Assembly: GCF_000745475.1 (NCBI RefSeq)
Contig: NZ_JQJJ01000010.1
Location: 372,001 to 436,000, forward strand
Source: Allobosea sp. UNC402CLCol
GTDB taxonomy: Bacteria; Pseudomonadota; Alphaproteobacteria; Rhizobiales; Beijerinckiaceae
Length of the DNA: 64,000 nt
Reading direction: 5' to 3'
Made by a program: the position numbers and the translations under genes. The notes under the pieces are model-generated. The model was not told the DNA's origin and did not search any database. It saw only the letters and a list, made by a program, of their open reading frames with translations. Every line of letters starts with the position of its first letter. Positions within the stretch are counted from its first letter, which is position 1. Positions 52,728 to 60,633 of the stretch are shown piece after piece.

Positions 52728-52733
52728 GCCCCC

Positions 52734-54725
52734 CTAACCCTTTCCCTTCGCCGTCAGCCCCGCGACATCGGCGATGATGCCGTCGAGCGCGAAATCCTTC
52801 GGGGTGTAGACCCGCACCACGCCCATGTTGCGCAGCGCGTTCTCGTCGTCGGGCGGGATGATGCCGCCGACCACGACCGGGACGTCCATGCCGGCGACGC
52901 GCAGGCGGGCGGTGACGTCGCGCACCAGCGGCAGATGCGAGCCGGAGAGGATGGAGAGGCCGATGATGTCGGCCTCCGTCTCCCGCGCCTGGGTGACGAT
53001 CTCCTCCGGCGTCTGGCGGATGCCGCCATAGCTGACATTCATGCCGGCATCGCGGGCGCGCACCGCGATCTGCTCGGCGCCGTTGGAGTGCCCGTCGAGG
53101 CCGGGCTTGCCGACGAGGAAGCGTGGCGGACGGCCGAGCCGCTCGGTCGCCTTCTCGACGGCGGCCCGGGCGGTGGCGAGCCCCGTCGCGTCGCCAAGCT
53201 TCGTCGTGTCGACGCCGGTGGGGGCGCGGTATTCGCCGAAGATCTCGCGCAGGGTCTGCGCCCATTCGCCGGTGGTGACGCCGGCCTTGGCGCAGGCGAT
53301 CGAGGCCGGCATGACGTTGCGGCCCTCCCGCGCGCTCGCGGCAAGCTCGGCCAGCGCTGCCTCGGCCGCTTTCGCGTCGCGGGCGGAGCGCCAGGCCTTG
53401 AGCCGTGCGATGGCCTCGATCTCGACCGAATCCGGCACGGTGACGACAGAGCCGTCGCCGGCCGAGAGCGGGGAGGGCTCGCTATTGGTGAATTTGTTGA
53501 CGCCGACGACGACCTGCTCGCCGCGCTCGATCGCCTCGATGCGGCGCGCGCCGTTCTCGACCAGCGCCTGCTTCATGTAGCCGCTTTCGACGGCGGCGAG
53601 CGCGCCGCCCATGTCGTCGATCCGGGCGAGCTCCTCCAGCGCGGCCGCCTTGAGCTCGTGGACCTTGGCGTCGACCACGGTCGAGCCGTCGAAGATGTCG
53701 CCGAATTCGAGCAGGTCGGTCTCATAGGCCAGGACCTGCTGCATCCTGAGCGACCATTGCTGGTCGAAGGGGCGGGGAAGGCCGAGCGCCTCGTTCCAGG
53801 CGGGGAGTTGCACAGCCCGCGCGCGGGCCTTCTTCGAGAGCGTGACCGCCAGCATCTCGATCAGGATGCGGTAAACGTTGTTCTCGGCCTGCTGCTCGGT
53901 GAGCCCGAGTGAGTTAACCTGCACGCCGTAGCGAAAGCGCCTGCTCTGCTCTTCAGCAACGCCATACCTGCCTAATGTGATCTCGTCCCAGAGCTCGGCG
54001 AAAGCCCGCATCTTGCACAGCTCGGTGACGAAGCGCATGCCGGCATTCACGAAGAAGGAGATGCGCCCGACGACGCCGGGGAAGTCGGCCGCGCTCACCT
54101 CCGGCCGGGCGCGGATCGAATCAAGCAGGGCGATGGCCGTCGCCAGCGCGAAGGAGAGTTCCTGCACCGGCGAGGCGCCGGCCTCCTGCAGATGGTAGGA
54201 GCAGACATTGGTCGGGTTCCATTTCGGCAATTCGCTTGCCGTGAAGACGACGATGTCGGTGGTGAGCTGCATCGAGGGGCGCGGCGGGAAGACATAGGTG
54301 CCGCGCGACAGGTATTCCTTGACGAGGTCGTTCTGCGTGGTGCCCTGCAGGAGCCTGCGGTCGGCGCCTTGCTCGTCGGCGACGGCGATGTAGAGCGAGA
54401 GCAGCCAGGCCGCCGTCGCGTTGATCGTCATCGAGGTGTTCATCTGCGCCAGCGGAATCTGGTCGAACAGGGTCCGCATGTCGCCAAGATGGCTCACGGG
54501 CACGCCGACCTTGCCGACCTCACCGCGCGCCAGCACATGGTCGGGGTCGTAGCCGGTCTGTGTCGGCAGGTCGAAGGCGACGGAGAGGCCCGTCTGGCCC
54601 TTGGCGAGGTTGTTGCGATAGAGCTTGTTGGATTCAGCCGCGTCGGAATGGCCCGCATAGGTGCGGAAGATCCAGGGCTTGTCGCGCTGCGCCGCCTGCA
54701 GGCCGCCTCGGTCGATCGCGGTCAT
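52734..54725 (-). CDS. ecm: Ethylmalonyl-CoA mutase (Ecm/MeaA)
   Basis: A 663-residue adenosylcobalamin enzyme. The N-terminal TIM barrel starts with KPWIFRTYAGHSDAAESNKLYRNN and contains LPTQTGYDPDHVLARGEVGKVG; the 3-prime domain carries the B12 His motif Asp544-x-His546-x-x-Gly549 and the SILSGS and GGIIPPDD loops. It converts 2R-ethylmalonyl-CoA to 2S-methylsuccinyl-CoA in the ethylmalonyl-CoA pathway for acetate assimilation, as in Methylobacterium and Rhodobacter. It differs from methylmalonyl-CoA mutase in having a single fused chain of this length and N-terminus. The rest of the pathway is not within view. Confidence 0.93.
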   Translation of the reverse strand: MTAIDRGGLQAAQRDKPWIFRTYAGHSDAAESNKLYRNNLAKGQTGLSVAFDLPTQTGYDPDHVLARGEVGKVGVPVSHLGDMRTLFDQIPLAQMNTSMTINATAAWLLSLYIAVADEQGADRRLLQGTTQNDLVKEYLSRGTYVFPPRPSMQLTTDIVVFTASELPKWNPTNVCSYHLQEAGASPVQELSFALATAIALLDSIRARPEVSAADFPGVVGRISFFVNAGMRFVTELCKMRAFAELWDEITLGRYGVAEEQSRRFRYGVQVNSLGLTEQQAENNVYRILIEMLAVTLSKKARARAVQLPAWNEALGLPRPFDQQWSLRMQQVLAYETDLLEFGDIFDGSTVVDAKVHELKAAALEELARIDDMGGALAAVESGYMKQALVENGARRIEAIERGEQVVVGVNKFTNSEPSPLSAGDGSVVTVPDSVEIEAIARLKAWRSARDAKAAEAALAELAASAREGRNVMPASIACAKAGVTTGEWAQTLREIFGEYRAPTGVDTTKLGDATGLATARAAVEKATERLGRPPRFLVGKPGLDGHSNGAEQIAVRARDAGMNVSYGGIRQTPEEIVTQARETEADIIGLSILSGSHLPLVRDVTARLRVAGMDVPVVVGGIIPPDDENALRNMGVVRVYTPKDFALDGIIADVAGLTAKGKG

Positions 54726-54921
54726 GACGTTTCCCCGGTCTTGCAGAGCAATCTCAATGTTGCACTGCGGCGAAGATAACGCCAGAGCCGCGCCGATGTC
54801 CCCTTCGACGTTAGGTGGACGGGATCAATGCCTGGGGCAGTCCATGTTCATCCCTCGGGACGCGCTTCCGCGAAGCCGTCCTCAAGATGCGGGATGCCGA
54901 GATTTGCCCGATCCGGATCGG

Positions 54922-55845
54922 TTATTCCGAAACGATCGTGCCCCGCATCGGGGAAGGCGGCGGCAGAAGCGCTGCCAGGCGGCGATCGGTCTTGGGAGGG
55001 GCGATGAAGGCGTGGGCGGTCTTCTTCGGCAGGTCGAGATCGAGCGGCCGGTCCGGCGGCATCGGCGCGTTCCGGACGAGCCTGACCGCGGCGGAATCGA
55101 AGGCGGGGTTCGTCGGCGCGGAAGGCTGCGGCGCGAAGGCGAGCGGCGCGGATGCGAAGGATGCAGAGGAGGTCGAAGCGGCGGAGGAGGCCGTCGCGAG
55201 CGGCGCGGCTGCCGGCTCGGATACCGCCGCGAGCTGGTAGTTCGGCTCCTCGTAGATGCGGCGACGCTCGGGCCGTTCGCCCTTCAGGTAGAATGCATTG
55301 CCGCCGGCCACCGTGACATAGTGCATGTTGGTGTAGGAGAAGCGCAGCCCGGCCGTGTGGAAATGCTTGGCCGATCCGACCGCCGCGTTACGGCGCCCGT
55401 CGAGGATATCGTCCGCGATGGCCTCGATCTTCGGCAGCGTCTTTTCCGTCATCGGGCGCGTCAGGACGCCGGAGGCGAACTGGCGGGGTGCGCCGACCAC
55501 GCCGCAGATCGTCTCGGGATAGCGCGCCGATTCGACCCGGTTCATCACCACCGTGCCGACGCCGAGCAGGCCCGCCTCGCTCGAGCGGTTCGACTCGAAA
55601 TACATCGCCCGGACGAGGCATTCCTTTTCGCGGGGATCGGCCTTGGCGAGGGCGACGGCGCGCTTGCGCGCCTGGCTCGGTTCCTTCGCCGCCGGCGCGG
55701 CGGTCGAGGCCGTCTCGACAGGCGACAGGCTACAGGCGCCGAGGACCGGAGCAGCCAGCGAAATCAGAAGCGGGATCGCTTTGCGGCCATGTCGGCGTAC
55801 GCCGCCGGAACGAAGACCAAGTGCAGCGATCGCGGTCCGCTTCAT
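54922..55845 (-). CDS. SleB-family cell wall hydrolase, probable lipoprotein
   Basis: A 307-residue envelope protein. An N-terminal hydrophobic segment ends in the lipobox VLGAC with Cys38, so it is probably lipid-anchored. The Hydrolase_2 (SleB-like) domain spans about residues 75-190: CLVRAMYFESNRSSEAGLLGVGTVVMNRVESARYPETICGVV, with the catalytic Glu in YFES, then FHTAGLRFSYTNMHYVTVAGGNAFY. The remaining 110 residues are Ala/Pro/Ser-rich and probably disordered. A GGAGG site lies 7 bases before the ATG. A CtrA-like box sits about 80 bases upstream. Confidence 0.87.
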   Translation of the reverse strand: MKRTAIAALGLRSGGVRRHGRKAIPLLISLAAPVLGACSLSPVETASTAAPAAKEPSQARKRAVALAKADPREKECLVRAMYFESNRSSEAGLLGVGTVVMNRVESARYPETICGVVGAPRQFASGVLTRPMTEKTLPKIEAIADDILDGRRNAAVGSAKHFHTAGLRFSYTNMHYVTVAGGNAFYLKGERPERRRIYEEPNYQLAAVSEPAAAPLATASSAASTSSASFASAPLAFAPQPSAPTNPAFDSAAVRLVRNAPMPPDRPLDLDLPKKTAHAFIAPPKTDRRLAALLPPPSPMRGTIVSE

Positions 55846-56290
55846 GCGGCAACCTCCTGAATTCGGGACCGTGGGTTGCCGGGAAGGCGACCGGGATCTC
55901 CGGCAAGGAAACCTGAATTCCTTAACAGAAAGTTAATCCGGGAAGGAAGGGGTGGTGCGTGCGAGGGCGGCTGAGGTGACTGGAAGGCGCCGAGGCAGCC
56001 TCAGCTAACGCCCTCTTTCGCAACGGAAAACCCGGACGCTCCGAACCGTGAATTTTTATCTGCGGAGGGCCTGCAGACGCCTTAAGGAAGCGGTGCCGTG
56101 CCGGCAGGAAGGAAGCGGAGAGCCGGGATTCAGCTCGTAACTTTGCCGACTCGCGCACCGGCATGGCGCCCCGGATCAAGCCCGCGACGACGGCGCGGTT
56201 CCTCTGAACCTCAGCGGCCACGGGATGCTTCTGTTCGAACCCGGAACTCCCGGGCGACGGTTTTCGCAACCCGATCGGCGCGAGGACGCT
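55846..56290. other. 445-base gene-free stretch with SleB promoter region
   Basis: No convincing coding frame lies between the SleB gene and the DUF1178 gene; the 115-codon minus-strand frame at 55922-56269 has no domain and lacks a ribosome site. The right part of the gap shows nothing I can name. The left part holds a TTAA-N7-TTAA box (55922-55936), a 9-base CCTGAATTC direct repeat at 55856 and 55912, and the SleB ribosome site, so it is probably the promoter of that gene. Confidence 0.6.
55922..55936. promoter_or_regulatory. CtrA-type box (TTAA-N7-TTAA) upstream of the wall hydrolase
   Basis: TTAA at 55922-55925 and TTAA at 55933-55936 with 7 bases between match the full CtrA consensus on both strands. 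In the alphaproteobacteria CtrA controls cell-cycle genes including envelope remodelling. The box centre lies about 84 bases upstream of the SleB ATG. It is the only double-TTAA box of this spacing I noticed in this GC-rich window, though I could not search exhaustively. Confidence 0.55.
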
Positions 56291-56764
56291 TCAGTTCCCC
56301 GAGCCCGGCAGGCGCGGCAGCGGCAGGAATTCGACGCCTTCCTCATGCAGCATCCGGGCATCGTCCGGCGTCGCCTCGCCATAGATGGCGCGCTCTTCCG
56401 TCTCGCCGTGATGGATCTTCAGCGCTTCCTCGGCGAAGCGCTCGCCGACATGCTCGGCGCTCTCGCGGACATGGCGGTGCAGCGCCGTGACCATCTCGCG
56501 AAAGGCCTTCTCCTTCTCGCTCATCAGCGCGACAGGAGCGGGGGCTGGCGCAGGTGCGGAAGGCGCGGCCGCGGGCGCGGGCGCCTTAGGGCCGAGATCG
56601 GTGCGGGCGACGTTCGGCGCCATGATGGCGCGCTCGACCTTGGCGCTGTTGCAGACCGGGCAGGTGACGAGCCCGCGCTTCGCCTGGTCCTCGAAGCCTG
56701 CGGAGGTCGAGAACCAGCTTTCGAAGGCGTGGGCGTTGTCGCAGATCAGGGCGTAACGGATCAT
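56291..56764 (-). CDS. DUF1178 family protein
   Basis: A 157-residue protein. The N-terminus MIRYALICDNAHAFESWFSTSAGFEDQAKRGLVTCPVC has a zinc-ribbon look (C8, C35 and C38, with His11), followed by an Ala/Pro linker (about 60-80) and a helical C-terminal part ending EEGVEFLPLPRLPG. This is the DUF1178 pattern, common in alphaproteobacteria and usually near glutaredoxin genes, as here. Function unknown. It follows grxC and comF on the same strand with a 121-base gap to grxC. Confidence 0.92.
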   Translation of the reverse strand: MIRYALICDNAHAFESWFSTSAGFEDQAKRGLVTCPVCNSAKVERAIMAPNVARTDLGPKAPAPAAAPSAPAPAPAPVALMSEKEKAFREMVTALHRHVRESAEHVGERFAEEALKIHHGETEERAIYGEATPDDARMLHEEGVEFLPLPRLPGSGN

Positions 56765-56885
56765 GGCGTTTCAGCAAGGCGACCAATTGCGCCTGTCGGG
56801 CAGATGGGTGTTCGGGAGCCTGTCGGCAAGGCGGCGGGCGCGTGGCGGCCGGCCGCTCGCCTCCCGCGGTCATGTGCTGGGGCGG

Positions 56886-57143
56886 TCAGGCCGCCAGCAG
56901 TGGGTCGAGCTCGCCGCGCGCGTCGAGGGCGTGGAGGTCGTCCGAGCCGCCGACATGCCTCTCGCCGATGAAGATCTGTGGCACGGAGGTCCGCCCGCCG
57001 GCGCGCGCCGTCATCTGCTGGCGCAAGCCGGGCCCGCTCTCGACGTCGATCTCCTCGAAGGCCGCACCCTTCCGGGTCAGCAGGGACTTGGCGGCCGCGC
57101 AATAGGGGCACCAGGAGGTGGTGTAGATCGTGATCGGCGGCAT
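56886..57143 (-). CDS. grxC: Glutaredoxin 3 (GrxC)
   Basis: An 85-residue dithiol glutaredoxin with the active site Cys12-Pro-Tyr-Cys15 in ITIYTTSWCPYCAAAKSLL, then the cis-Pro TSVPQIFIGERHVGGSDDL. It reduces protein disulfides with glutathione. The start MPPITIYT at 57143 fits family length. An in-frame ATG at 57194 overlaps the comF stop by ATGA and would add 17 residues. That coupling is suggestive, but the added residues lack homology, so the true start is left open. Confidence 0.92.
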   Translation of the reverse strand: MPPITIYTTSWCPYCAAAKSLLTRKGAAFEEIDVESGPGLRQQMTARAGGRTSVPQIFIGERHVGGSDDLHALDARGELDPLLAA

Positions 57144-57190
57144 GAAGGCGGCCTTGGTTAGCGTTGCGTCTTTCCTCATGTAGTGCGTCG

Positions 57191-58072
57191 TCATCCATCC
57201 GTCACGACCCGCGCGAAGGTCAGCACCTCGACCTGACGCGCACCGGCCCTGAGCAAGGCGCGCGCCGCGGCATTGACGGTCGCGCCCGTGGTCAGCACGT
57301 CGTCGATCAGCAGGATGCGCCGGCCCTCGATGTCCGGGCGCGCGCCGTCCGGCACCCGAAAGGCGCCCTGCAGATTATCGGCGCGCTGGGCGCGGGTGAG
57401 CCCGACCTGCTGGCGCGTGCGCTTGCGGCGGGCGAGCGCGGCCGGCGCATGGGGCAGGCCGGTCAGCCGCGCAACGACCTGCGCCAGCAGGGCCGCCTGG
57501 TTGAAACGGCGGCTCCAGAGCCGCGTCCGGTGCAGCGGCACGGGGAGGATCAGATCGGCCTCGGCGATCAACTCATGCCCAGCTTGCACCATCATCCGGC
57601 CGAGCGTTACGGCGAGTTCCGCCCGGTCGCCGTATTTCAGCCGGTGCACCAGTTCGCGCCCGACGCCGTCGAAGCGGCAGACGGCGCGGGCGCGGGCGAA
57701 GACCGGCGGATCGGCGATCGCCGCCGGCGACAGGAGCCCCCGGCCGAGATCGACGGCAAAGGGCGTGCCGAGACGCTCGCAATAAGGGCGCTCGATGAAG
57801 CCGATCTCGCCCCAGCAATGGGCGCAGAGCGCCTGCGCATCCCCGGTTGCGGCCCGGCAGGCAACGCAGACCGGCGGATAGATCAGGGCCAAGGCCCGCT
57901 TCAGCCCTGCATCCAGCGCAAGGCGGGCCGGCTTCAATGCCGGGAGGGAGAATATTATTTTTCTCGCCGGGGAGGCGGCAGAGGAATCCTCCTGAATGGC
58001 CGGCGCGCCTTCGGGAAATCCCTCTTCGTCGACGAGATCGGCCTGCCGCTGCCCTGTCATCCCGCGCTGCAA
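57191..58072 (-). CDS. comF: ComF family phosphoribosyltransferase-like protein
   Basis: A protein of about 290 residues. A zinc-finger-like cysteine group (CVACRAATGDAQALCAHC near residue 69) precedes the type I phosphoribosyltransferase domain, whose PRPP loop reads ILLIDDVLTTGATVNAAARAL near residue 255. The middle has DLILPVPLHRTRLWSRRFNQA, typical of ComFC. It is needed for DNA uptake in naturally competent species, and its role elsewhere is unclear. The first 40 residues are variable, so a later start is possible. The stop overlaps the long grxC reading. Confidence 0.88.
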   Translation of the reverse strand: MQRGMTGQRQADLVDEEGFPEGAPAIQEDSSAASPARKIIFSLPALKPARLALDAGLKRALALIYPPVCVACRAATGDAQALCAHCWGEIGFIERPYCERLGTPFAVDLGRGLLSPAAIADPPVFARARAVCRFDGVGRELVHRLKYGDRAELAVTLGRMMVQAGHELIAEADLILPVPLHRTRLWSRRFNQAALLAQVVARLTGLPHAPAALARRKRTRQQVGLTRAQRADNLQGAFRVPDGARPDIEGRRILLIDDVLTTGATVNAAARALLRAGARQVEVLTFARVVTDG

Positions 58073-58167
58073 CCTCTATCTTCTTCGCACTGCATGATGG
58101 CGGACGACCGCTCGGCGTCGTTGCGTGCCGGCCTACCATCGAGCCTCGCGTTCCGAAGGACAATCCC

Positions 58168-59277
58168 ATGAGCTCATCCGTAGAAACCCTGCCGAAGCTG
58201 TTCACGCCTCTGACCATCGGCGACATCGCGCTGAGCAACCGCGTCGTGATGGCGCCGCTGACGCGCAACCGCGCCACGCATGGCAGCGACGCGCCGAATG
58301 CGCTGAACGTCGAATATTACCGCCAGCGCGCCAGCGCCGGGCTGATCATCAGCGAAGGCACGCAGATCTCGCAGCAGGGCCAGGGCTATATCTGGACGCC
58401 GGGCATCTATAGCGAGGCGCAGGTCGAGGGCTGGAAGGCGGTGACGGAAGCCGTCCATGCCGAGGGCGGCAAGATCGTCGCCCAGATCTGGCATGTCGGC
58501 CGCGTCAGCCATGTCTCGCTGCAGCCCGGCAACAAGGCGCCGGTCGCGCCCTCGGCGGTTGCCGCCCGGACCAAGACCTATATCGAAAGCGGCTTCGCCG
58601 AGGTCTCGCAGCCGCGCGCTCTGCCTGCCGAGGAATTGCCCGGCATCGTCGCGGACTATGCCCGCGCGGCGGAGAATGCGCGCAAGGCCGGTTTCGACGG
58701 CATCGAGATCCACGGCGCCAATGGCTATCTGATCGACCAGTTCCTGAAGGACGGCACCAACCAGCGCACGGACGCCTATGGCGGATCCGTGGAGAACCGC
58801 GTCCGCTTCCCGCTCGAGGTCGTCGATGCGGTGACGAAGGCGATCGGCAAGGGGCGCGTCGGCATCCGCATCTCGCCGGTGAGCCCGGCCAACGGGATTT
58901 CCGACAGCGACCCGCAGGCGGTGTTCGGCCATTTTGTCGCCGAGCTCGGCGCGCGGGGGCTGGCTTTCCTGCATGTGGTCGAGGGCGCCACGGGCGGCCC
59001 GCGGGACATCGCGCCCTTCGATTACGATGCGCTGCGCAAGGCCTTCAAGGGCGCTTACATCGCCAACAACGGCTTCGACCGCGAGACGGCGATCGCGGCG
59101 GTGGAGAGCGGGCGGGCCGATGCGATCGCCTTCGGCAAGGCCTTCATCGCCAATCCCGACCTTGTCGAAAGACTGGAGCGCGATGCACCGCTCAACACGC
59201 CGCAAGCCGAGACCTTCTATGGCGGCGACGCGCGTGGTTACACCGACTATCCGGCGCTGACGGAGAAGGCGGCCTAA
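58168..59277 (+). CDS. NADH:flavin oxidoreductase / alkene reductase (Old Yellow Enzyme family)
   Basis: A 369-residue FMN-dependent ene-reductase. Family segments are PLTIGDIALSNRVVMAPLTRNRA near residue 15, the substrate pair in IWHVGRVSHVSLQPG near 108 (one of the two usual His/Asn active-site residues), DGIEIHGANGYLIDQFLKDGTNQRTDAYGGS near 175 and GRADAIAFGKAFIANPDLVERL near 310. It reduces activated alkenes, nitrate esters or nitroaromatics. The start ATG at 58168 follows GAAGGA by 8 bases. Single gene; native substrate unknown. Confidence 0.92.
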   Translation: MSSSVETLPKLFTPLTIGDIALSNRVVMAPLTRNRATHGSDAPNALNVEYYRQRASAGLIISEGTQISQQGQGYIWTPGIYSEAQVEGWKAVTEAVHAEGGKIVAQIWHVGRVSHVSLQPGNKAPVAPSAVAARTKTYIESGFAEVSQPRALPAEELPGIVADYARAAENARKAGFDGIEIHGANGYLIDQFLKDGTNQRTDAYGGSVENRVRFPLEVVDAVTKAIGKGRVGIRISPVSPANGISDSDPQAVFGHFVAELGARGLAFLHVVEGATGGPRDIAPFDYDALRKAFKGAYIANNGFDRETAIAAVESGRADAIAFGKAFIANPDLVERLERDAPLNTPQAETFYGGDARGYTDYPALTEKAA

Positions 59278-59411
59278 GCGCCTCGGCCGGCCTCTTTAGG
59301 CCTCTCGCCACATGCGCGACGCGATCCCGCTCTTCATCGGCGGGAGCGCGTCCGCTTCGGAAGCCCCGGCGGGAGGCGGCAAAACTTTTGCCGTCTCCCG
59401 TGAAAAAGGAG

Positions 59412-59440
59412 TTGCGGCGGCGCAACGCTCCGACTACATA
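59412..59440 (+). promoter_or_regulatory. Sigma70-type promoter of tRNA-Glu
   Basis: TTGCGG at 59412-59417 and TACATA at 59435-59440 are separated by exactly 17 bases, and the -10 box lies 18 bases before the mature tRNA 5-prime end. The -35 region also forms a GTTGCG/CGCAAC hairpin, which may be coincidental. No terminator is visible after the gene. Confidence 0.6.
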
Positions 59441-59458
59441 GCGCCCTCGACCGGCGCT

Positions 59459-59534
59459 GCTCCCTTCGTCTAGCGGTCTAGGACGTCGCCCTCTCACGGC
59501 GAAAACAGGGGTTCGAGTCCCCTAGGGAGCGCCA
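59459..59534 (+). tRNA. tRNA-Glu (anticodon CTC)
   Basis: A 76-base cloverleaf with acceptor stem GCTCCCT/AGGGAGC, discriminator G and an encoded CCA at 59532-59534. The anticodon loop CTCTCAC is closed by a five-base stem, giving anticodon CTC at 59493-59495 for codon GAG. The T-arm GGGGTTCGAGTCCCC is perfect. The gene stands alone between the Old Yellow Enzyme gene and the LysR gene and shows no sign of an integrated element at its 3-prime end. Confidence 0.95.
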
Positions 59535-59618
59535 ATCAAATCGACGGCTTAAGTGCAGTCGGTCCTTGTCGTCGTTTATCCATCCATTGAGCACGCGGTA
59601 GACGCGGCGCGGGCGGCA

Positions 59619-60563
59619 TCATACCGGCCCTTGCGGAGCCGGTCCCCCGTGGCGCACCGATGTTGTTTCGTATCCGGCGAGCTCTTCGCGCACGACGGCC
59701 AGAAAACCATCGACGAGGGGGTCGGCGCGGTGGTGGCTCGGGAACATGGCGTGGCCGTGGAACATCACCTCCGGCTTGAAAGGCCGGAAGACGATGCCGC
59801 TGCGCCGGTAGTCGTCGGCGGCGATCGGATTGACGATGCCGATGCCGAGCCCTTGTTCGACGAGCGCGCAGATGGCTGCGCTGAACGGCGTTTCCAGCGC
59901 GAGATGGCGGCGCACGCCCGCATCCTGGAAGATGCGGTCGACACGGGCTCGCGCGCCATCCTCGAGCGAAAGCGAGATGAAGGCCTCGCCTTCGAGATCC
60001 TTGGGCGTGATGCGGTCACGTTTCGCAAGGCGGTGTCCCGGCGGAAGGGCGCAGACGCCGGGGATCATGTAGAGCGGGCGATGTTCGACGCGCGGAATGT
60101 CGATCACGTTCGCGATGAAGCCGATGTCGCAATAGGATGACGACATCCAGCGCGTGACCGTGCCGTCATGGCCCATCTGCAGTGAGATGCTGACTTGCGG
60201 AAAGCGCTCCTTGAAGCGCCGGATGCAGCGGGGAATGAAGCCCAGCGCCATCACCGGCATCGCCGCGATGCGCAGGCGCCCCGTCCCGAAGATGCGGATG
60301 TCGCGCGCGGCGTAGGAGAGGGTCTCCAGCCCGATATAGCTGCGTTCGACCTCGCGATAGAAGGCCAGCCCCTCCTGCGTCGGCCGAATCCGCCCCGCTT
60401 TCCGCTCGAACAGCTTGAGGTCGATCTCGGCCTCCAGCTCGGCGATCAGCCGGCTGATGCTGGGCTGGGAGGTTCGCAGCTCCTGCGCCGCCGCCGTCAT
60501 CGAGCCGCGCAAGATGATGGTCCGGAACGCGTCCACCTGTCGGAGATTCATCGGCAAGCTCAT
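59619..60563 (-). CDS. LysR family transcriptional regulator
   Basis: A regulator of about 314 residues. The N-terminal winged helix-turn-helix reads NLRQVDAFRTIILRGSMTAAAQELRTSQPSISRLIAELE, followed by a linker helix and the two-lobe LysR substrate domain (for example CALPPGHRLAKRDRITPKDLEGEAFISL). I start at the ATG at 60563 (MSLPMNLRQ); the ATG at 60551 is equally possible, and the long reading from 60767 runs through the neighbouring gene start. It is divergent from the PLP lyase/ABC operon and is the likely controller of it. Inducer unknown. Confidence 0.88.
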   Translation of the reverse strand: MSLPMNLRQVDAFRTIILRGSMTAAAQELRTSQPSISRLIAELEAEIDLKLFERKAGRIRPTQEGLAFYREVERSYIGLETLSYAARDIRIFGTGRLRIAAMPVMALGFIPRCIRRFKERFPQVSISLQMGHDGTVTRWMSSSYCDIGFIANVIDIPRVEHRPLYMIPGVCALPPGHRLAKRDRITPKDLEGEAFISLSLEDGARARVDRIFQDAGVRRHLALETPFSAAICALVEQGLGIGIVNPIAADDYRRSGIVFRPFKPEVMFHGHAMFPSHHRADPLVDGFLAVVREELAGYETTSVRHGGPAPQGPV

Positions 60564-60633
60564 ATCACTGGTGAATAGAAGAGCCAAAAACTGAGATTTG
60601 ACCAGATAGATGGCCAAGACAATACTTTTGGCC

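Noticed and set aside
55922..56269. A 115-codon minus-strand frame in the gap
   Set aside because: No ribosome site, no recognisable domain, and it would remove the CtrA-like promoter region.
59459..59534. tRNA used as an integration site for a genomic island
   Set aside because: No second copy of the 3-prime end, integrase or shift in composition is visible downstream.
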